Positions 27,595 to 37,257 of a DNA stretch of 64,000 bases are shown here, one piece after another. The notes below the pieces were generated by a model. It saw nothing but the letters and a program-made list of their open reading frames with translations, was not told the DNA's origin and searched no databases. Every line of letters starts with the position of its first letter. Position 1 is the stretch's first letter. Position numbers and translations under genes: made by a program. Source of the stretch: Psychrobacter glacincola (GTDB lineage Bacteria; Pseudomonadota; Gammaproteobacteria; Pseudomonadales; Moraxellaceae); assembly GCA_001411745.2 (NCBI GenBank), contig LIQB01000001.1, positions 388,272 through 452,271 of the forward strand, in the 5' to 3' direction.

Positions 27595-29304
27595 ATGTCT
27601 ATCACCACGAGCAAGTATGGTGGTTTAGCGCACCAGCTAATCAGCGAAGGTATCGTCAGCGAAGCGAATATGAAAATCGCGCAGACCGAATCGCAACAGC
27701 AACAAGTAGGACTGGTGCCCTACCTAGTCGACAATAAATTGGCAGATGCTTATCATCTTGCGCAGATGTTGTCACAAGCTTTTGGCGATCCTCTTTTCGA
27801 TCTTGATGCTTTACATGTTGATGTCATTCCAAAAGACTTAGTAGATGAAAAAATCATTCGTAAATTTCATGCGTTGCCATTATTCAAACGAGGACAGCGT
27901 TTATTCGTCGCATTAAGTGATCCAACTCGTGTGGATGCAATTGACGCTATTGCTTTTAATTCACGGCTGTCTATTGAAACTATTGTCGTCGAAGAAGACA
28001 AGTTAAAAAAGCGTATTGAGAGTCTTTACGCTGATGCCATGCAAAATTTTGATAGCTTCTCTGATAGCGATTTAAATGTTGGCTTTGATGAAGGTGAAGA
28101 AGAGGAAGGCGAGACCAAGCTTAGTGATGGTGTCGAGGAAGCACCCGTTGTAAAATTTGTTAATAAAATGCTGGTTGATGCCATTCGTATGGGCGCCTCT
28201 GACTTGCACTTTGAACCCTACGAAAAAACCTATCGCGTTCGCTTTCGTGTCGATGGGGTGATGCAAAAAATGGCCAATCCACCCGTACAACTGGCTGGGA
28301 AAATCGCAGCTCGTTTAAAAGTCATGTCGCAGATGGATATTTCAGAGCGCCGTGTGCCACAAGATGGACGTATCAAGCTCAAGATATCTAAAGATAAAGC
28401 CATCGACTTTCGAGTAAGCTGTCTGCCTACCCTATTTGGCGAGAAACTTGTACTTCGTATTTTGGATCCTTCTTCAGCGATGTTGGGTATTGAAGCGCTC
28501 GGCTATGAACCTGATCAGAAAGATATGTTTTTAGAGGCACTGCATAAACCGCAAGGTATGTTGCTTATCACGGGACCAACTGGTTCTGGTAAGACCGTGT
28601 CGCTTTATACTGGTATTAATATTTTAAATACTGGCGCGACCAACATATCCACTGCTGAAGATCCAGTGGAGATTAACTTGGAGGGGATCAATCAAGTCAA
28701 CGTCAATCCAAAAGTGGGTCTAACTTTCGCAAATGCGCTCAAATCTTTTTTACGCCAAGATCCTGATATCGTCATGGTTGGTGAGATTCGTGACCTTGAA
28801 ACTGCTGAAATTGCAATTAAAGCAGCGCAAACAGGGCACATGGTGCTCTCAACCCTACATACCAACTCAGCACCTGAAACACTGACACGGCTGCGTAACA
28901 TGGGTGTGGCCTCCTTTAATATCGCGACTTCAGTGAACTTGGTTATCGCCCAGCGCCTAGCACGACGTTTGTGTAAAAACTGCAAAAAACCTATTAATAT
29001 CCCTAAGCAAAGTCTGCTTGAGCTCGGCTTTACAGACGCTGATTTGGACAATCCAGACAATATCATTCACGAGCCAGTAGGCTGTAATGAATGCCGTGAA
29101 GGTTATAAAGGACGAGTCGGTATCTACGAAGTCATGAAAGTCAGCCCTGATATCTCACGCATCATCATGGAAGACGGTAACGCGATAGATATTAAAGACG
29201 CTGCACTTAAAAATGGCTTCCGAGACCTGCGTCGCTCTGGCATTTTAAAAGTCTTACAAGGCGTAACCAGTATTCAAGAAATGATGCGCGTTACTTCTGA
29301 GTAA
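27595..29304 (+). CDS. pilB: Type IV pilus assembly ATPase PilB
   Basis: A 569-residue hexameric secretion ATPase of the GspE/PilB family that powers pilus extension. An N-terminal MshE-like domain (about residues 5-150) precedes the ATPase core. The core has Walker A GPTGSGKT at about 327-334, an Asp box (STAEDPVE), Walker B (DIVMVGEIRDLETAE) and a His box (GHMVLSTLHTNSA). Two CxxC pairs, CKNC near 460 and CNEC near 497, form the zinc-binding module typical of PilB rather than PilT. AAGGAG lies eight bases before the ATG. It heads a pilBCD cluster. Confidence 0.96.
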   Translation: MSITTSKYGGLAHQLISEGIVSEANMKIAQTESQQQQVGLVPYLVDNKLADAYHLAQMLSQAFGDPLFDLDALHVDVIPKDLVDEKIIRKFHALPLFKRGQRLFVALSDPTRVDAIDAIAFNSRLSIETIVVEEDKLKKRIESLYADAMQNFDSFSDSDLNVGFDEGEEEEGETKLSDGVEEAPVVKFVNKMLVDAIRMGASDLHFEPYEKTYRVRFRVDGVMQKMANPPVQLAGKIAARLKVMSQMDISERRVPQDGRIKLKISKDKAIDFRVSCLPTLFGEKLVLRILDPSSAMLGIEALGYEPDQKDMFLEALHKPQGMLLITGPTGSGKTVSLYTGINILNTGATNISTAEDPVEINLEGINQVNVNPKVGLTFANALKSFLRQDPDIVMVGEIRDLETAEIAIKAAQTGHMVLSTLHTNSAPETLTRLRNMGVASFNIATSVNLVIAQRLARRLCKNCKKPINIPKQSLLELGFTDADLDNPDNIIHEPVGCNECREGYKGRVGIYEVMKVSPDISRIIMEDGNAIDIKDAALKNGFRDLRRSGILKVLQGVTSIQEMMRVTSE

Positions 29305-29695
29305 GCATACTGGCTATGCGTATGTTGCATACGCACAAAAAAAAGACACTGCTGATCACTAAAGAGAAACATTCAAAATGATTAACTCAACTACTTTTAA
29401 TGTTGAATTGTCGAAAAAACAGCTTTTAGTAATGCACTGATAAAAGGGTGTTTGGAAATTTAAAACTGTCCTTATATGAGTAATGCCATTATTTATATGA
29501 GGACTGAGATGATGGGAGTTAATTGTACGGACTTTTATAAATCAGCAATAATCTCTACCAGATATACTTAAATATAAAACAGAGTTATACTGGTTTTTTA
29601 CGTTAAAATAAAGTATGCCTTTTTTATGTAATGAGTCAGGCATCGTTGTACATCTTTGCAATATCTATATTAGACAATATTTTGAGGGTAGTAAC
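29305..29695. other. Long spacer between pilB and pilC
   Basis: A 391-bp spacer, unusually long for pilB-pilC neighbours. Just past the pilB stop a perfect hairpin TGCGTATG-TTG-CATACGCA (29317-29335) is followed by an A-rich, not T-rich, stretch, so it is not a classical terminator for pilB. No coding frame is supported. A separate pilC promoter may lie here. Confidence 0.55.
29317..29335. repeat. Perfect inverted repeat after pilB
   Basis: An eight-base perfect stem with a three-base loop, beginning 12 bases past the pilB stop. It lacks a downstream T-run on the plus strand. It could stabilise the pilB 3' end or bind a protein; the sequence alone does not decide. Confidence 0.7.
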
Positions 29696-30919
29696 ATGGC
29701 AAAAGCGAAGACCGACATGCTGTTAGACTTTGTCTATGATGGGGTAAATCGACGCGGACAAAAAGTAAAAGGGGAGACCACCAGCCGTAGCTTAGAGTTG
29801 GCAAAAGCGACTTTACGCAAACAAGGTATCAGTGTCAAAGGTATTAAGAAAAAACCGAAGCCGCTTTACACTTTCAAGAAATCCATCAAACCTATTGATA
29901 TTGCTATTTTTTCTCGGCAAATGGCGACCATGATGAAAGCGGGCGTGCCATTGACCCAATCCTTTGAGATTGTTGCTGACTCACTTGACAATCCCAGTAT
30001 GAAAGACTTGGTATTACAAATAAAATCGGACATTGAAGCGGGTGGGACTTTTGCTTCAGCATTACGCAAGCACCCACGTTATTTTGACGATCTGTTTTGT
30101 TCACTCATCGATTCTGGTGAGCAGTCAGGTGCACTGGAAACCATGCTTGAACGCGTTGCTACCTATAAAGAAAAAAGTGAATTACTTAAAGCCAAAATTA
30201 AGAAAGCAATGAAGTACCCTATCGCCGTTATCGTCGTTGCTATTATTGTGACTATCATCCTGCTAATTAAAGTAGTACCTGTATTTTCTGGTTTATTTGA
30301 ATCTTTTGGTGCAGAGCTGCCTGCTTTTACCCAAATGGTTGTCAATATGTCTGAGTGGATGCAGGCGTGGTGGTTTATTTTAATTATCATTATCGGCGGT
30401 ACTATCATTGGCTTTTCAGAGACGAAAAAACGTTCTAAGAAATTCCGTGACTTCTTAGACCGTGCGGTTTTAAAAGCACCAATATTTGGCAATATTGCCT
30501 ATCAAGCTATTATTGCTCGTTTTGCTCGTACACTATCGACCACCTTTGCTGCGGGCGTGCCACTTATTGATGCCCTCGACTCTACAGCTGGTGCCACTAA
30601 TAATGTTGTATTTTATAATGCCACTCAGCAAATCAAAAATGATGTTTCTACTGGTCAACAATTACAGTTTTCAATACGCTCGACCAACCTTTTCCCAAGC
30701 TTAGCCATTCAAATGGTTGGCATTGGTGAAGAATCCGGTAGTTTGGAAGAGATGTTAGACAAAGTTGCCGTCTACTATGAAAATGAAGTAGATAACGCTG
30801 TTGATGGATTGACCAGCTTGATGGAACCTTTGATTATGGCAGTCTTAGGCGTATTGATCGGTGGCTTGGTGATTGCCATGTATTTACCGATTTTCCAGAT
30901 GGGCGCAGTAGTAGGCTAA
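29696..30919 (+). CDS. pilC: Type IV pilus inner membrane platform protein PilC
   Basis: A 407-residue GspF/PilC-family platform protein. It has two repeated cytoplasmic helical domains (FSRQMATMMKAGVPLTQSF and FARTLSTTFAAGVPLIDAL) and three transmembrane segments (about residues 175-200, 220-245 and 375-400). It couples the PilB motor to pilin assembly. The open frame extends upstream to 29615, but GAGGGT at 29684 lies seven bases before the ATG at 29696, and MAKAKTDMLLDFVYDG matches a normal PilC beginning. It is followed after 25 bases by pilD. Confidence 0.95.
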   Translation: MAKAKTDMLLDFVYDGVNRRGQKVKGETTSRSLELAKATLRKQGISVKGIKKKPKPLYTFKKSIKPIDIAIFSRQMATMMKAGVPLTQSFEIVADSLDNPSMKDLVLQIKSDIEAGGTFASALRKHPRYFDDLFCSLIDSGEQSGALETMLERVATYKEKSELLKAKIKKAMKYPIAVIVVAIIVTIILLIKVVPVFSGLFESFGAELPAFTQMVVNMSEWMQAWWFILIIIIGGTIIGFSETKKRSKKFRDFLDRAVLKAPIFGNIAYQAIIARFARTLSTTFAAGVPLIDALDSTAGATNNVVFYNATQQIKNDVSTGQQLQFSIRSTNLFPSLAIQMVGIGEESGSLEEMLDKVAVYYENEVDNAVDGLTSLMEPLIMAVLGVLIGGLVIAMYLPIFQMGAVVG

Positions 30920-30944
30920 AAGCTAACTAAAGGACAGCTTGTTC

Positions 30945-31844
30945 ATGCAATTTATAGAGTTATTACAAGATAATATGCCTATCGCTTTAGGCATATTCGG
31001 CCTATTAGGTCTTTGCGTTGGCAGTTTTTTAAATGTGGTGATTCACCGTATTCCGCTGATGATGGTTTATAGTTGGCGACAAGAGTGCAGCCAGTTTATG
31101 TCAGAACAAGCAGACATGCCTCGCGAACACACTCTGCCCCTAACAAATATCGTAGCAGCTGACCAGCCGATTACTTTGAGTCGACCAGCCTCACGCTGCC
31201 CTCATTGCGCCCACAAAATAAAGTGGTACGAAAACATACCGTTAATTAGCTGGTTAATACTACGTGGCCGTTGCTCAGAATGTAAAGCATCGATTGGACT
31301 GCGTTATCCACTGGTTGAGCTAGCAACAGCCCTACTATCAATATTAGTAATTTATCAGTTTGGCGTAACTGCAGCTGGCTTGTCAGCCCTGGTTTTGGTA
31401 TGGACGCTGGTTGCATTAACCGGTATTGATTTTGATACCCAATTACTGCCCGATCGCTTGACCTTTCCATTAGCGGGTTTAGGATTAGCAGTGAATTCAC
31501 AAGGCTGGTTTGTCTCACCTACCCAGTCAATTTGGGGCTTATTGCTAGGATTTTTGTCATTGTGGATAGTGGTTAAGATATTTTATCTAATCACTAAAAA
31601 GCATGGTATGGGGCAGGGAGATTTCAAATTATTGGCAGTATTAGGTGCTTGGCTTGGGCCCATGATGTTGCCATTGATTATTTTATTGTCTTCTCTATTA
31701 GGCTCAATCGTTGGGATTATTTTGATGAAGAAGCAGGGTGAAAGCAAGCCGTTTGCCTTTGGTCCTTATATCGCTATCGCTGGTATTGTTGCTTTATTAT
31801 ATGGCTCAGATATCGTCAACTGGTATTTCGGCATGTATACTTAA
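30945..31844 (+). CDS. pilD: Prepilin leader peptidase/N-methyltransferase PilD
   Basis: A 299-residue polytopic membrane enzyme. It has a cytoplasmic zinc-binding loop with two CxxC pairs (CPHC and CSEC, about residues 87-115) and the two catalytic aspartates of TFPP-family aspartyl proteases in GIDFDTQLLPD and GMGQGDFKLLA. It removes leader peptides from prepilins and N-methylates the new N-terminus. AAAGGA ends about ten bases before the ATG at 30945, better than a TTG at 30939. The stop TAA directly abuts a MITE-like element. Confidence 0.95.
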   Translation: MQFIELLQDNMPIALGIFGLLGLCVGSFLNVVIHRIPLMMVYSWRQECSQFMSEQADMPREHTLPLTNIVAADQPITLSRPASRCPHCAHKIKWYENIPLISWLILRGRCSECKASIGLRYPLVELATALLSILVIYQFGVTAAGLSALVLVWTLVALTGIDFDTQLLPDRLTFPLAGLGLAVNSQGWFVSPTQSIWGLLLGFLSLWIVVKIFYLITKKHGMGQGDFKLLAVLGAWLGPMMLPLIILLSSLLGSIVGIILMKKQGESKPFAFGPYIAIAGIVALLYGSDIVNWYFGMYT

Positions 31845-31936
31845 TAGGGCGTATCCTAATTTTAAAAATGGTGATAAAAATTTAGCCATTTTTAGCCCAT
31901 TTAGAGGATAATCGATTGAATTGAGGGCACGCCCTA
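31845..31936. mobile_element. MITE-like element, copy 3 (about 92 bp, internally shortened)
   Basis: It begins with TA immediately after the pilD stop and ends with TA. The left end TAGGGCGTATCCTAATT and the reverse complement of the right end TAGGGCGTGCCCTCAATT form a terminal inverted repeat. It keeps the left AATGGTGATAAAAAT block and the right CATTTTTAGCCCATTTAGAGGATA block of copies 1 and 2 but lacks the middle, so it looks like an internal deletion derivative. It separates pilD from coaE. Confidence 0.75.
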
Positions 31937-32061
31937 AATTGTGCTAGAAAGTATTTCAGTCGCTCCTTTTCAAACAGACACCAAATCTTAAAATAGACGC
32001 CAAAATACTTTCTTAGCTTATAACCATCACTGTCATTATATCGAGCAGATAAGTCATTATT

Positions 32062-32748
32062 ATGTCAAAACAAGCATCTTCACCTTATTCTCATAAGCCC
32101 CAGACCCCGCAAAAGAAAAGCAAAACCTTAGTAGTTGGCTTAACGGGTGGTATCGGTAGTGGCAAGTCCGCTGCGAGTGCTTGGTTCGCTGAGCAAGGCA
32201 TTGATATTATTGATGCGGATGTGATTGCCCATGAAATCGTCGCTAAAGGTAGCACCACTCTGCACAAAATCCAGAAAAAATTTGGTGATTGGGTATTGAA
32301 CGGCGATGGATCAATGGACCGAGTGGCAGTAAGAACGCACGTCTTTTCACATCCTGAGGCATTGATTGAGTTAGAAGCAATCACTCACCCAGCGATACGC
32401 GAAGCAGCAAAAGCACAGTTGGCAACCAGTACTTCGCCTTACGTGATATTGTCAGCGCCTCTACTTATTGAAGCAGCAGAAGCAGGGCTTGCCAATTTAT
32501 GCCAACGTATCTTAGTCATGGATGCCACCGAGGATACGCAGATTGCGCGTGCCAGTCAGCGTGACGAACAAAGCATACAAAAAATAAAAGCCATCATGGT
32601 GAATCAGCTGAGCCGCGAAGAGCGTAATCGTCATGCAGATGATGTGGTGCTCAACGAAAGTGATCTTGCGGCTCTGTATGTGCAATTAGCGCCATTACAC
32701 CAAGAATATCTTAAGCTTGCCCAGCAGCTAAAGTACGCTGTCGATTGA
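32062..32748 (+). CDS. coaE: Dephospho-CoA kinase
   Basis: A 228-residue P-loop kinase catalysing the last step of coenzyme A synthesis. Walker A is GGIGSGKSA near residue 30, followed by the IDADVIAHEIVAKG segment that holds the substrate-binding aspartate. ITHPAIREA and VILSAPLLIEA mark the CoA-domain lid. The 20-residue N-terminal extension before the P-loop is polar and variable. coaE follows pilD in many gammaproteobacteria; here a MITE-like element lies between them. The 3' end overlaps the convergent rlmB gene by 38 bases. Confidence 0.94.
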   Translation: MSKQASSPYSHKPQTPQKKSKTLVVGLTGGIGSGKSAASAWFAEQGIDIIDADVIAHEIVAKGSTTLHKIQKKFGDWVLNGDGSMDRVAVRTHVFSHPEALIELEAITHPAIREAAKAQLATSTSPYVILSAPLLIEAAEAGLANLCQRILVMDATEDTQIARASQRDEQSIQKIKAIMVNQLSREERNRHADDVVLNESDLAALYVQLAPLHQEYLKLAQQLKYAVD

Positions 32749-33481
32749 CTTCATACAGCGCCATACCAGTGGCAACACTCACATTTAGACTTTGAAGGTT
32801 GCCATGCTCATTTCCTGACATCGGAATATACACCAGCTCATCACAGCTCTCCATAGTCAGGCGACGCATCCCCTCACCTTCTGAACCCATGATAATGGCT
32901 GTTTTGCCAGTCAGATCAGCAGCATGAATGGGTTTGGCATCCGCATTAAGCGCTGTACCAAACACAAATACCCCAGCATTTTTGATTTGCGTGAGCGTAC
33001 GTGCCAGATTAGTAACACTAATAATCGGCATCATCTCTGCTGCACCGACCGATACTTTAGCCACTGTTGGTGTCAGACTTGCCGCATGATGTTTCGGACA
33101 AACCACGGCATCCACACCCATCGCCACTGCGGTACGCAAGCAAGCACCAAAGTTATGCGCATCCGTAATTTGATCCAAGACCAATAATAAGCATTGGTCA
33201 CGCCCAGCAAGGGTAGCAAGCAAGCCTTCATCAGCAAATCCTAAAGGACGCGCATTTAGCACCACACCTTGGTGCTGCGGGCTGCCACATAATTGCGTGA
33301 GCTTGTCTTTTTGCGTGGGTTGGATACTGATACCATTGTCACGTGCTTGCGCCATGATCGCTTGTACATGGCTATCAGTCTCACGACCTTGCTGCACAAA
33401 CAAGCTTAGCCCATCTAAAGGACGATATTCGAGTAAGGCATCAATCGCATGAATGCCATAAAAATAGGTAGGTTTTGCCAT
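32711..33481 (-). CDS. rlmB: 23S rRNA (guanosine-2'-O-)-methyltransferase RlmB
   Basis: A 256-residue SPOUT methyltransferase. An N-terminal L30e-like substrate-binding domain (FYGIHAIDALLEYRP) leads into the C-terminal knotted domain with NFGACLRTAVAMG, IIMGSEGEGMRRLT and IPMSGNEHGNLQSLNVSVATG. It methylates G2251 in the peptidyltransferase P-loop of 23S rRNA. Its last 38 bases overlap the end of coaE on the opposite strand, so the two messages have complementary ends. Confidence 0.94.
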   Translation of the reverse strand: MAKPTYFYGIHAIDALLEYRPLDGLSLFVQQGRETDSHVQAIMAQARDNGISIQPTQKDKLTQLCGSPQHQGVVLNARPLGFADEGLLATLAGRDQCLLLVLDQITDAHNFGACLRTAVAMGVDAVVCPKHHAASLTPTVAKVSVGAAEMMPIISVTNLARTLTQIKNAGVFVFGTALNADAKPIHAADLTGKTAIIMGSEGEGMRRLTMESCDELVYIPMSGNEHGNLQSLNVSVATGMALYEVNRQRTLAAGQA

Positions 33482-33603
33482 AATAGGCCTATTGAGTATA
33501 AAGTGGGTATCGCGCTATATGATAAAAACTAGGCGATAAAAAGAGATGACAGTAATTGTATCAATAAATGGATATCTGCATATAAATAATATCAACAGAA
33601 AAA

Positions 33604-33641
33604 GAAAAACCTTACCAATTTGATAAGGTTTTTCTTTTTTT
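33604..33641 (-). terminator. Terminator after ppnP
   Basis: A stem AAAAACCTTA/TAAGGTTTTT around a nine-base loop, with T-rich tails on both strands. It lies 53 bases past the ppnP stop and upstream of rlmB, so it mainly terminates ppnP. Confidence 0.85.
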
Positions 33642-33693
33642 GAGTAAAAGGCTTTTTGCTGTCATCAATTACTTAATAACAGCTTTAGTAAAC

Positions 33694-34029
33694 CTACCCT
33701 TCTAAGTGGCAAATATATTGAACAATTTCTTCTGTCCGCAAATTAAAACCACTATTGCCTTCAACCACGAATGATTGACCAGCGCGGTAATAGCTGAATT
33801 CTTCGTCACCATTAATTTTGACCTCACACTCACCGCCCGTGATCTCGATACGCTCGGAGGTATTGGTGCTAAAATGATAATGCTCAACCAAATTATCACA
33901 AGGCAAGATAACGCCCAATGTTTTATGTCGACCATCTTCGAACATAATAGTGTGGCTTGAACAACGACCATCATAAGATACCGTCGCTTGAGCATTAACT
34001 GTTACATTAGTAAATTGCGCCGCTGTCAT
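33694..34029 (-). CDS. ppnP: Pyrimidine/purine nucleoside phosphorylase PpnP
   Basis: A 111-residue single-domain cupin of the PpnP (YaiE/DUF1255) family. Signature stretches are KTLGVILPCDNLVEHYHFST, ERIEITGGECEVKING and the aromatic turn SFVVEGNSGFNLRT. Members phosphorolyse several nucleosides to free base and ribose 1-phosphate in the cytoplasm. It has its own terminator and no obvious operon partner; a 732-bp spacer lies upstream. Confidence 0.92.
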   Translation of the reverse strand: MTAAQFTNVTVNAQATVSYDGRCSSHTIMFEDGRHKTLGVILPCDNLVEHYHFSTNTSERIEITGGECEVKINGDEEFSYYRAGQSFVVEGNSGFNLRTEEIVQYICHLEG

Positions 34030-34761
34030 AGTGGCTTCCTTATCAAATAATCATTACGAAACTAAAAAATAAGTAATTGGTTAGAGTACCGCCAGAGTTG
34101 CATCGTTAACCGACACCTCTGTACTACGTACTGTATCCTTCTATACTAGATATCTGTGTGCTAAAGCTAGCCACAGGTTCTATGAAAATACTTTAGAATA
34201 ATGACCGAGTGGCATACTCTTCCAACTATACGCCTATCATTTTACAAAATTATGACTCGTTATCGTATATTACACTGCACTAATCTAATCAGAAGAGTTT
34301 ATCATTATGTGAGATTATGCTACCACATTATATCTATAAAGTTTGTTAAAGCGACTAGGAAAATGCTGTTTGATGCGAATCTTAAACTTATTTACTCACC
34401 TTTTTTGAGTCAGCACCTGATCGCTACAATTGGACTATTTTTATAAGTCTAATCCGCAACCATACTTAGTACACAGCCATCATTTTGATAGGCTTAATCA
34501 TCTTAATGATTGATATTGTGAATATTATGATGATGACTCATAGCCAGTTTTTGACAGTTTTATGGTAATCTTCCAACAATAAAATCTATTATACATCGCT
34601 TGAAAGTTTGTATTTAAGCGCGTTTAACACCATACTATTTGCCTATAATATTTAACTCATTAACACGGTTGAATGAATAATTTGGTTCCCTTATCTACCC
34701 TATTTTATATATGGCTTCTTGAGATGTATATGAAGTCTATTGTCTGTCATGAGAGGCATTG
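34030..34761. other. Long AT-rich spacer between ppnP and recN
   Basis: A 732-bp non-coding region between divergent genes. A frame of 81 codons at 34201-34446 lacks a ribosome-binding site and has implausible composition. No tRNA, terminator or copy of the MITE-like family is visible. Promoters for ppnP and recN must be here, and an SOS box upstream of recN would be expected, but I could not identify a confident CTG-N10-CAG match near the start. Confidence 0.5.
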
Positions 34762-36441
34762 ATGCTAGTATCATTAACTTTACATCAGTTTGCGTTGATT
34801 GCTCAGCATGAGCTGAGTGTAGCTGAAGGCTTCAATGTCATCACTGGTGAGACCGGTGCTGGCAAGTCATTATTATTGGATGCGCTGTCTTTGTGTGTTG
34901 GCGAGCGCGCAGACAGTGCGATGGTCAGACACGGGGCGGCGCAAGCTGATATTTATGCGCAGTTTGATGTGGAGCATAACAATATCATCGCTGAGTGGTT
35001 TGCTAAAAATGATCGACCATTAGAAGAACCCGAAGTCCTAATTCGTCGTCAGCTCAGCAATACTGGACGCTCAAAAGCGTGGTTAAATGGCACGCCTGTC
35101 AGCTTGGCGGAGCTCAAGAGCTTAGGTGCATTGTTAGTTAATATCCATAGTCAGCACGCTCAGCAAGCGCTCCTCAAGCCGCAGTTTGTGGTGCAATGGT
35201 TGGACGAGATGGCGCAAATTACGTCTCTAGCTTTACAAACTGCCAGTAGCTATCAAACCTATCAGCAGCTCAAACGCCGTGCTGACGACATTGCGAGCCG
35301 TGAGGCTCAACGTCAAGATCGTATTGAGCTTTTGCAAAGCCAACTTGCTGATATTGCGCCGTTATTGGCGGTTGATTATGCAGAAGTTGAAGCAGAGCAC
35401 GAAGAGCTGTCTAATATCGAAGCCCTCATGATAGAGGCCAGTCATGGCTTACATCTACTCGACAATGACACGGATGAGCCAGATGTTATGACCTTGCTTG
35501 GGCAAGCGATTAAGCTTTGTGATAACCAAATGAGTGTCAGTCAAACCTTTGAGCAAGCCTCCGAGCAGCTGCATTTAGCACAGCAACAAATTACTGAGGT
35601 CACAGGCTTACTGTCAGATTATGCTGAGCAACAGTTGCCTGATCCTGAGCGTTTGCAGACATTAGACAGTCTTATCAGCTTAGGACATCGTTTATCACGT
35701 AAACATAGCTTGCCAACGAGCGACTTAATCGATGAAGCAAAGGGTTGGGAAGCGCAATTAGAGCAGCTAGAAAACGAGCCAAGCAGTGATGCGATGGCGG
35801 CACAAATTGAACAGGCTTGGCAAGACTATCTTGCATTCGCCACTCAGCTAAATAAAGAGCGCTCGAAAGCCGCGCCGATCGTCAGCAAACAATTAATGCA
35901 GCAGCTACAACCGCTCGCGCTACCCAATGCCCGCTGTGAATTTGTCTTTACCAAGAAGGCCGAGCCGAGCCAATATAGTGCGCAAGGTTGCTATGATATT
36001 GATTTATTATTTAGCGCCAACGTTGGTATGCCGATGCAGCCGCTACATAAGATTGCCTCAGGCGGTGAGCTGTCACGAATGGCACTGGTGATGCAAGTAC
36101 TGCAAGCGACCAATGCCGATAATAATGCCGCAAAACCTATGCTGGTATTTGATGAAGTCGATGTCGGTATCAGTGGCGGTACGGCGCAAGTGGTCGGTGA
36201 GCTACTGCGCGCACTTGGGCAGACGCAGCAGCTACTGGCCATTACTCATCAAGCACAAGTCGCGGCGCAAGCGCATCAACATATCCTAGTACAAAAACAT
36301 CATGACGAGCAGACCGAAAGCGAGCTATTAATACTGACTGATAGTGCGCAAGTCGACGAGCTGGCACGCATGTCTGGCGGTGTGATCATCACTGACGTCA
36401 CTCGCGACCATGCACGTAGTTTATTGACCGATGTGAAATAA
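34762..36441 (+). CDS. recN: DNA repair protein RecN
   Basis: A 559-residue SMC-like ATPase. Walker A GETGAGKSLLL lies near residue 30, then long coiled-coil arms (about 150-390), and the C-terminal signature and Walker B region (KIASGGELSRMALVMQV, LVFDEVDVGISGG). ITHQAQVAAQAHQHI completes the ABC-type head. RecN holds broken DNA ends during double-strand-break repair. GAGAGG lies five bases before the ATG at 34762, and a TTG at 34759 is a less likely start. It is transcribed alone and followed by yqgE after 147 bases. Confidence 0.95.
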   Translation: MLVSLTLHQFALIAQHELSVAEGFNVITGETGAGKSLLLDALSLCVGERADSAMVRHGAAQADIYAQFDVEHNNIIAEWFAKNDRPLEEPEVLIRRQLSNTGRSKAWLNGTPVSLAELKSLGALLVNIHSQHAQQALLKPQFVVQWLDEMAQITSLALQTASSYQTYQQLKRRADDIASREAQRQDRIELLQSQLADIAPLLAVDYAEVEAEHEELSNIEALMIEASHGLHLLDNDTDEPDVMTLLGQAIKLCDNQMSVSQTFEQASEQLHLAQQQITEVTGLLSDYAEQQLPDPERLQTLDSLISLGHRLSRKHSLPTSDLIDEAKGWEAQLEQLENEPSSDAMAAQIEQAWQDYLAFATQLNKERSKAAPIVSKQLMQQLQPLALPNARCEFVFTKKAEPSQYSAQGCYDIDLLFSANVGMPMQPLHKIASGGELSRMALVMQVLQATNADNNAAKPMLVFDEVDVGISGGTAQVVGELLRALGQTQQLLAITHQAQVAAQAHQHILVQKHHDEQTESELLILTDSAQVDELARMSGGVIITDVTRDHARSLLTDVK

Positions 36442-36588
36442 AAGCTTGGTCATTCATCAACCAGTTGTGCAGCGCTGTGTCTCATCACTGCTAAATATTT
36501 GCTTTGGTTGATTTTCACCTCAGTATCGCCATATAGTGGTGTGTCATTTCTGTTATTTTACCTTCAATATTAGGGTGCGTTTGTCTCT

Positions 36589-37152
36589 ATGTCTAAAGCC
36601 AATTTGACCCATCATTTTTTAATCGCGGCACCAGAATTGTCAGACCCACGGTTTGAGCAGGCGCTGATTTATATCTGTCGTCATGATAAACATGGCGCAC
36701 TCGGTCTGATGGTCAATCGTCCATTAGAGCAGGCACGCGTGGGCAAACTGCTAGAAGATTTAGACATTGAAGTGACGGATGCGCAAGTGATGGAAGATGT
36801 AGCATTAGAGGGTGGCCCGATGTATCCAGAGGTTGGCTTTGTGCTGCATACGGGGCAGCCTGAGTGGGCATCGTCTTTTGCAATCTCAGAAAACGTTTGT
36901 ATTACCACCAGTCAAGATATCCTTAAGCGTATCGCCGCAGGTCAAGGCGTTGGGCATTATCAGCTGTGCTTGGGTCATGCCAGCTGGGGTAAAAAACAGC
37001 TCGATCAAGAACTTAATAATGGCGATTGGCTGGTCTGTCCTGCTGATCTGAATTTATTGTTTGATACGCCATTCGAAGAACGCTGGCAAATTGCCGCGGA
37101 TAAGATTGGCGTTAACTTTGATTACCTTAGTAGCGATATTGGTCATGCTTAA
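36589..37152 (+). CDS. yqgE: YqgE/AlgH family protein
   Basis: A 187-residue protein of the UPF0301/YqgE/AlgH family. It shows the family blocks [39 protein letters not shown] and [16 protein letters not shown], and [21 protein letters not shown] near the end. The biochemical role is unknown. It precedes ruvX (yqgF) on the same strand, the same pairing as in E. coli and many proteobacteria, which supports both assignments. Confidence 0.93.
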   Translation: MSKANLTHHFLIAAPELSDPRFEQALIYICRHDKHGALGLMVNRPLEQARVGKLLEDLDIEVTDAQVMEDVALEGGPMYPEVGFVLHTGQPEWASSFAISENVCITTSQDILKRIAAGQGVGHYQLCLGHASWGKKQLDQELNNGDWLVCPADLNLLFDTPFEERWQIAADKIGVNFDYLSSDIGHA

Positions 37153-37257
37153 TGATTGGTTATGGTTACTATATTATCTATTTAAATCAAAGCCGCATTT
37201 AAATTAAAGCCGTTAAGCTAAATGAATCACGCCCAACAGAAATAGGAAGTATGCATA

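Noticed and set aside
29317..29335. Terminator after pilB
   Set aside because: The hairpin is followed by A residues on the plus strand, so it lacks the U-tract of an intrinsic terminator.
34201..34446. Open frame of 81 codons in the ppnP-recN spacer
   Set aside because: No ribosome-binding site, no recognisable domain and spacer-like composition.
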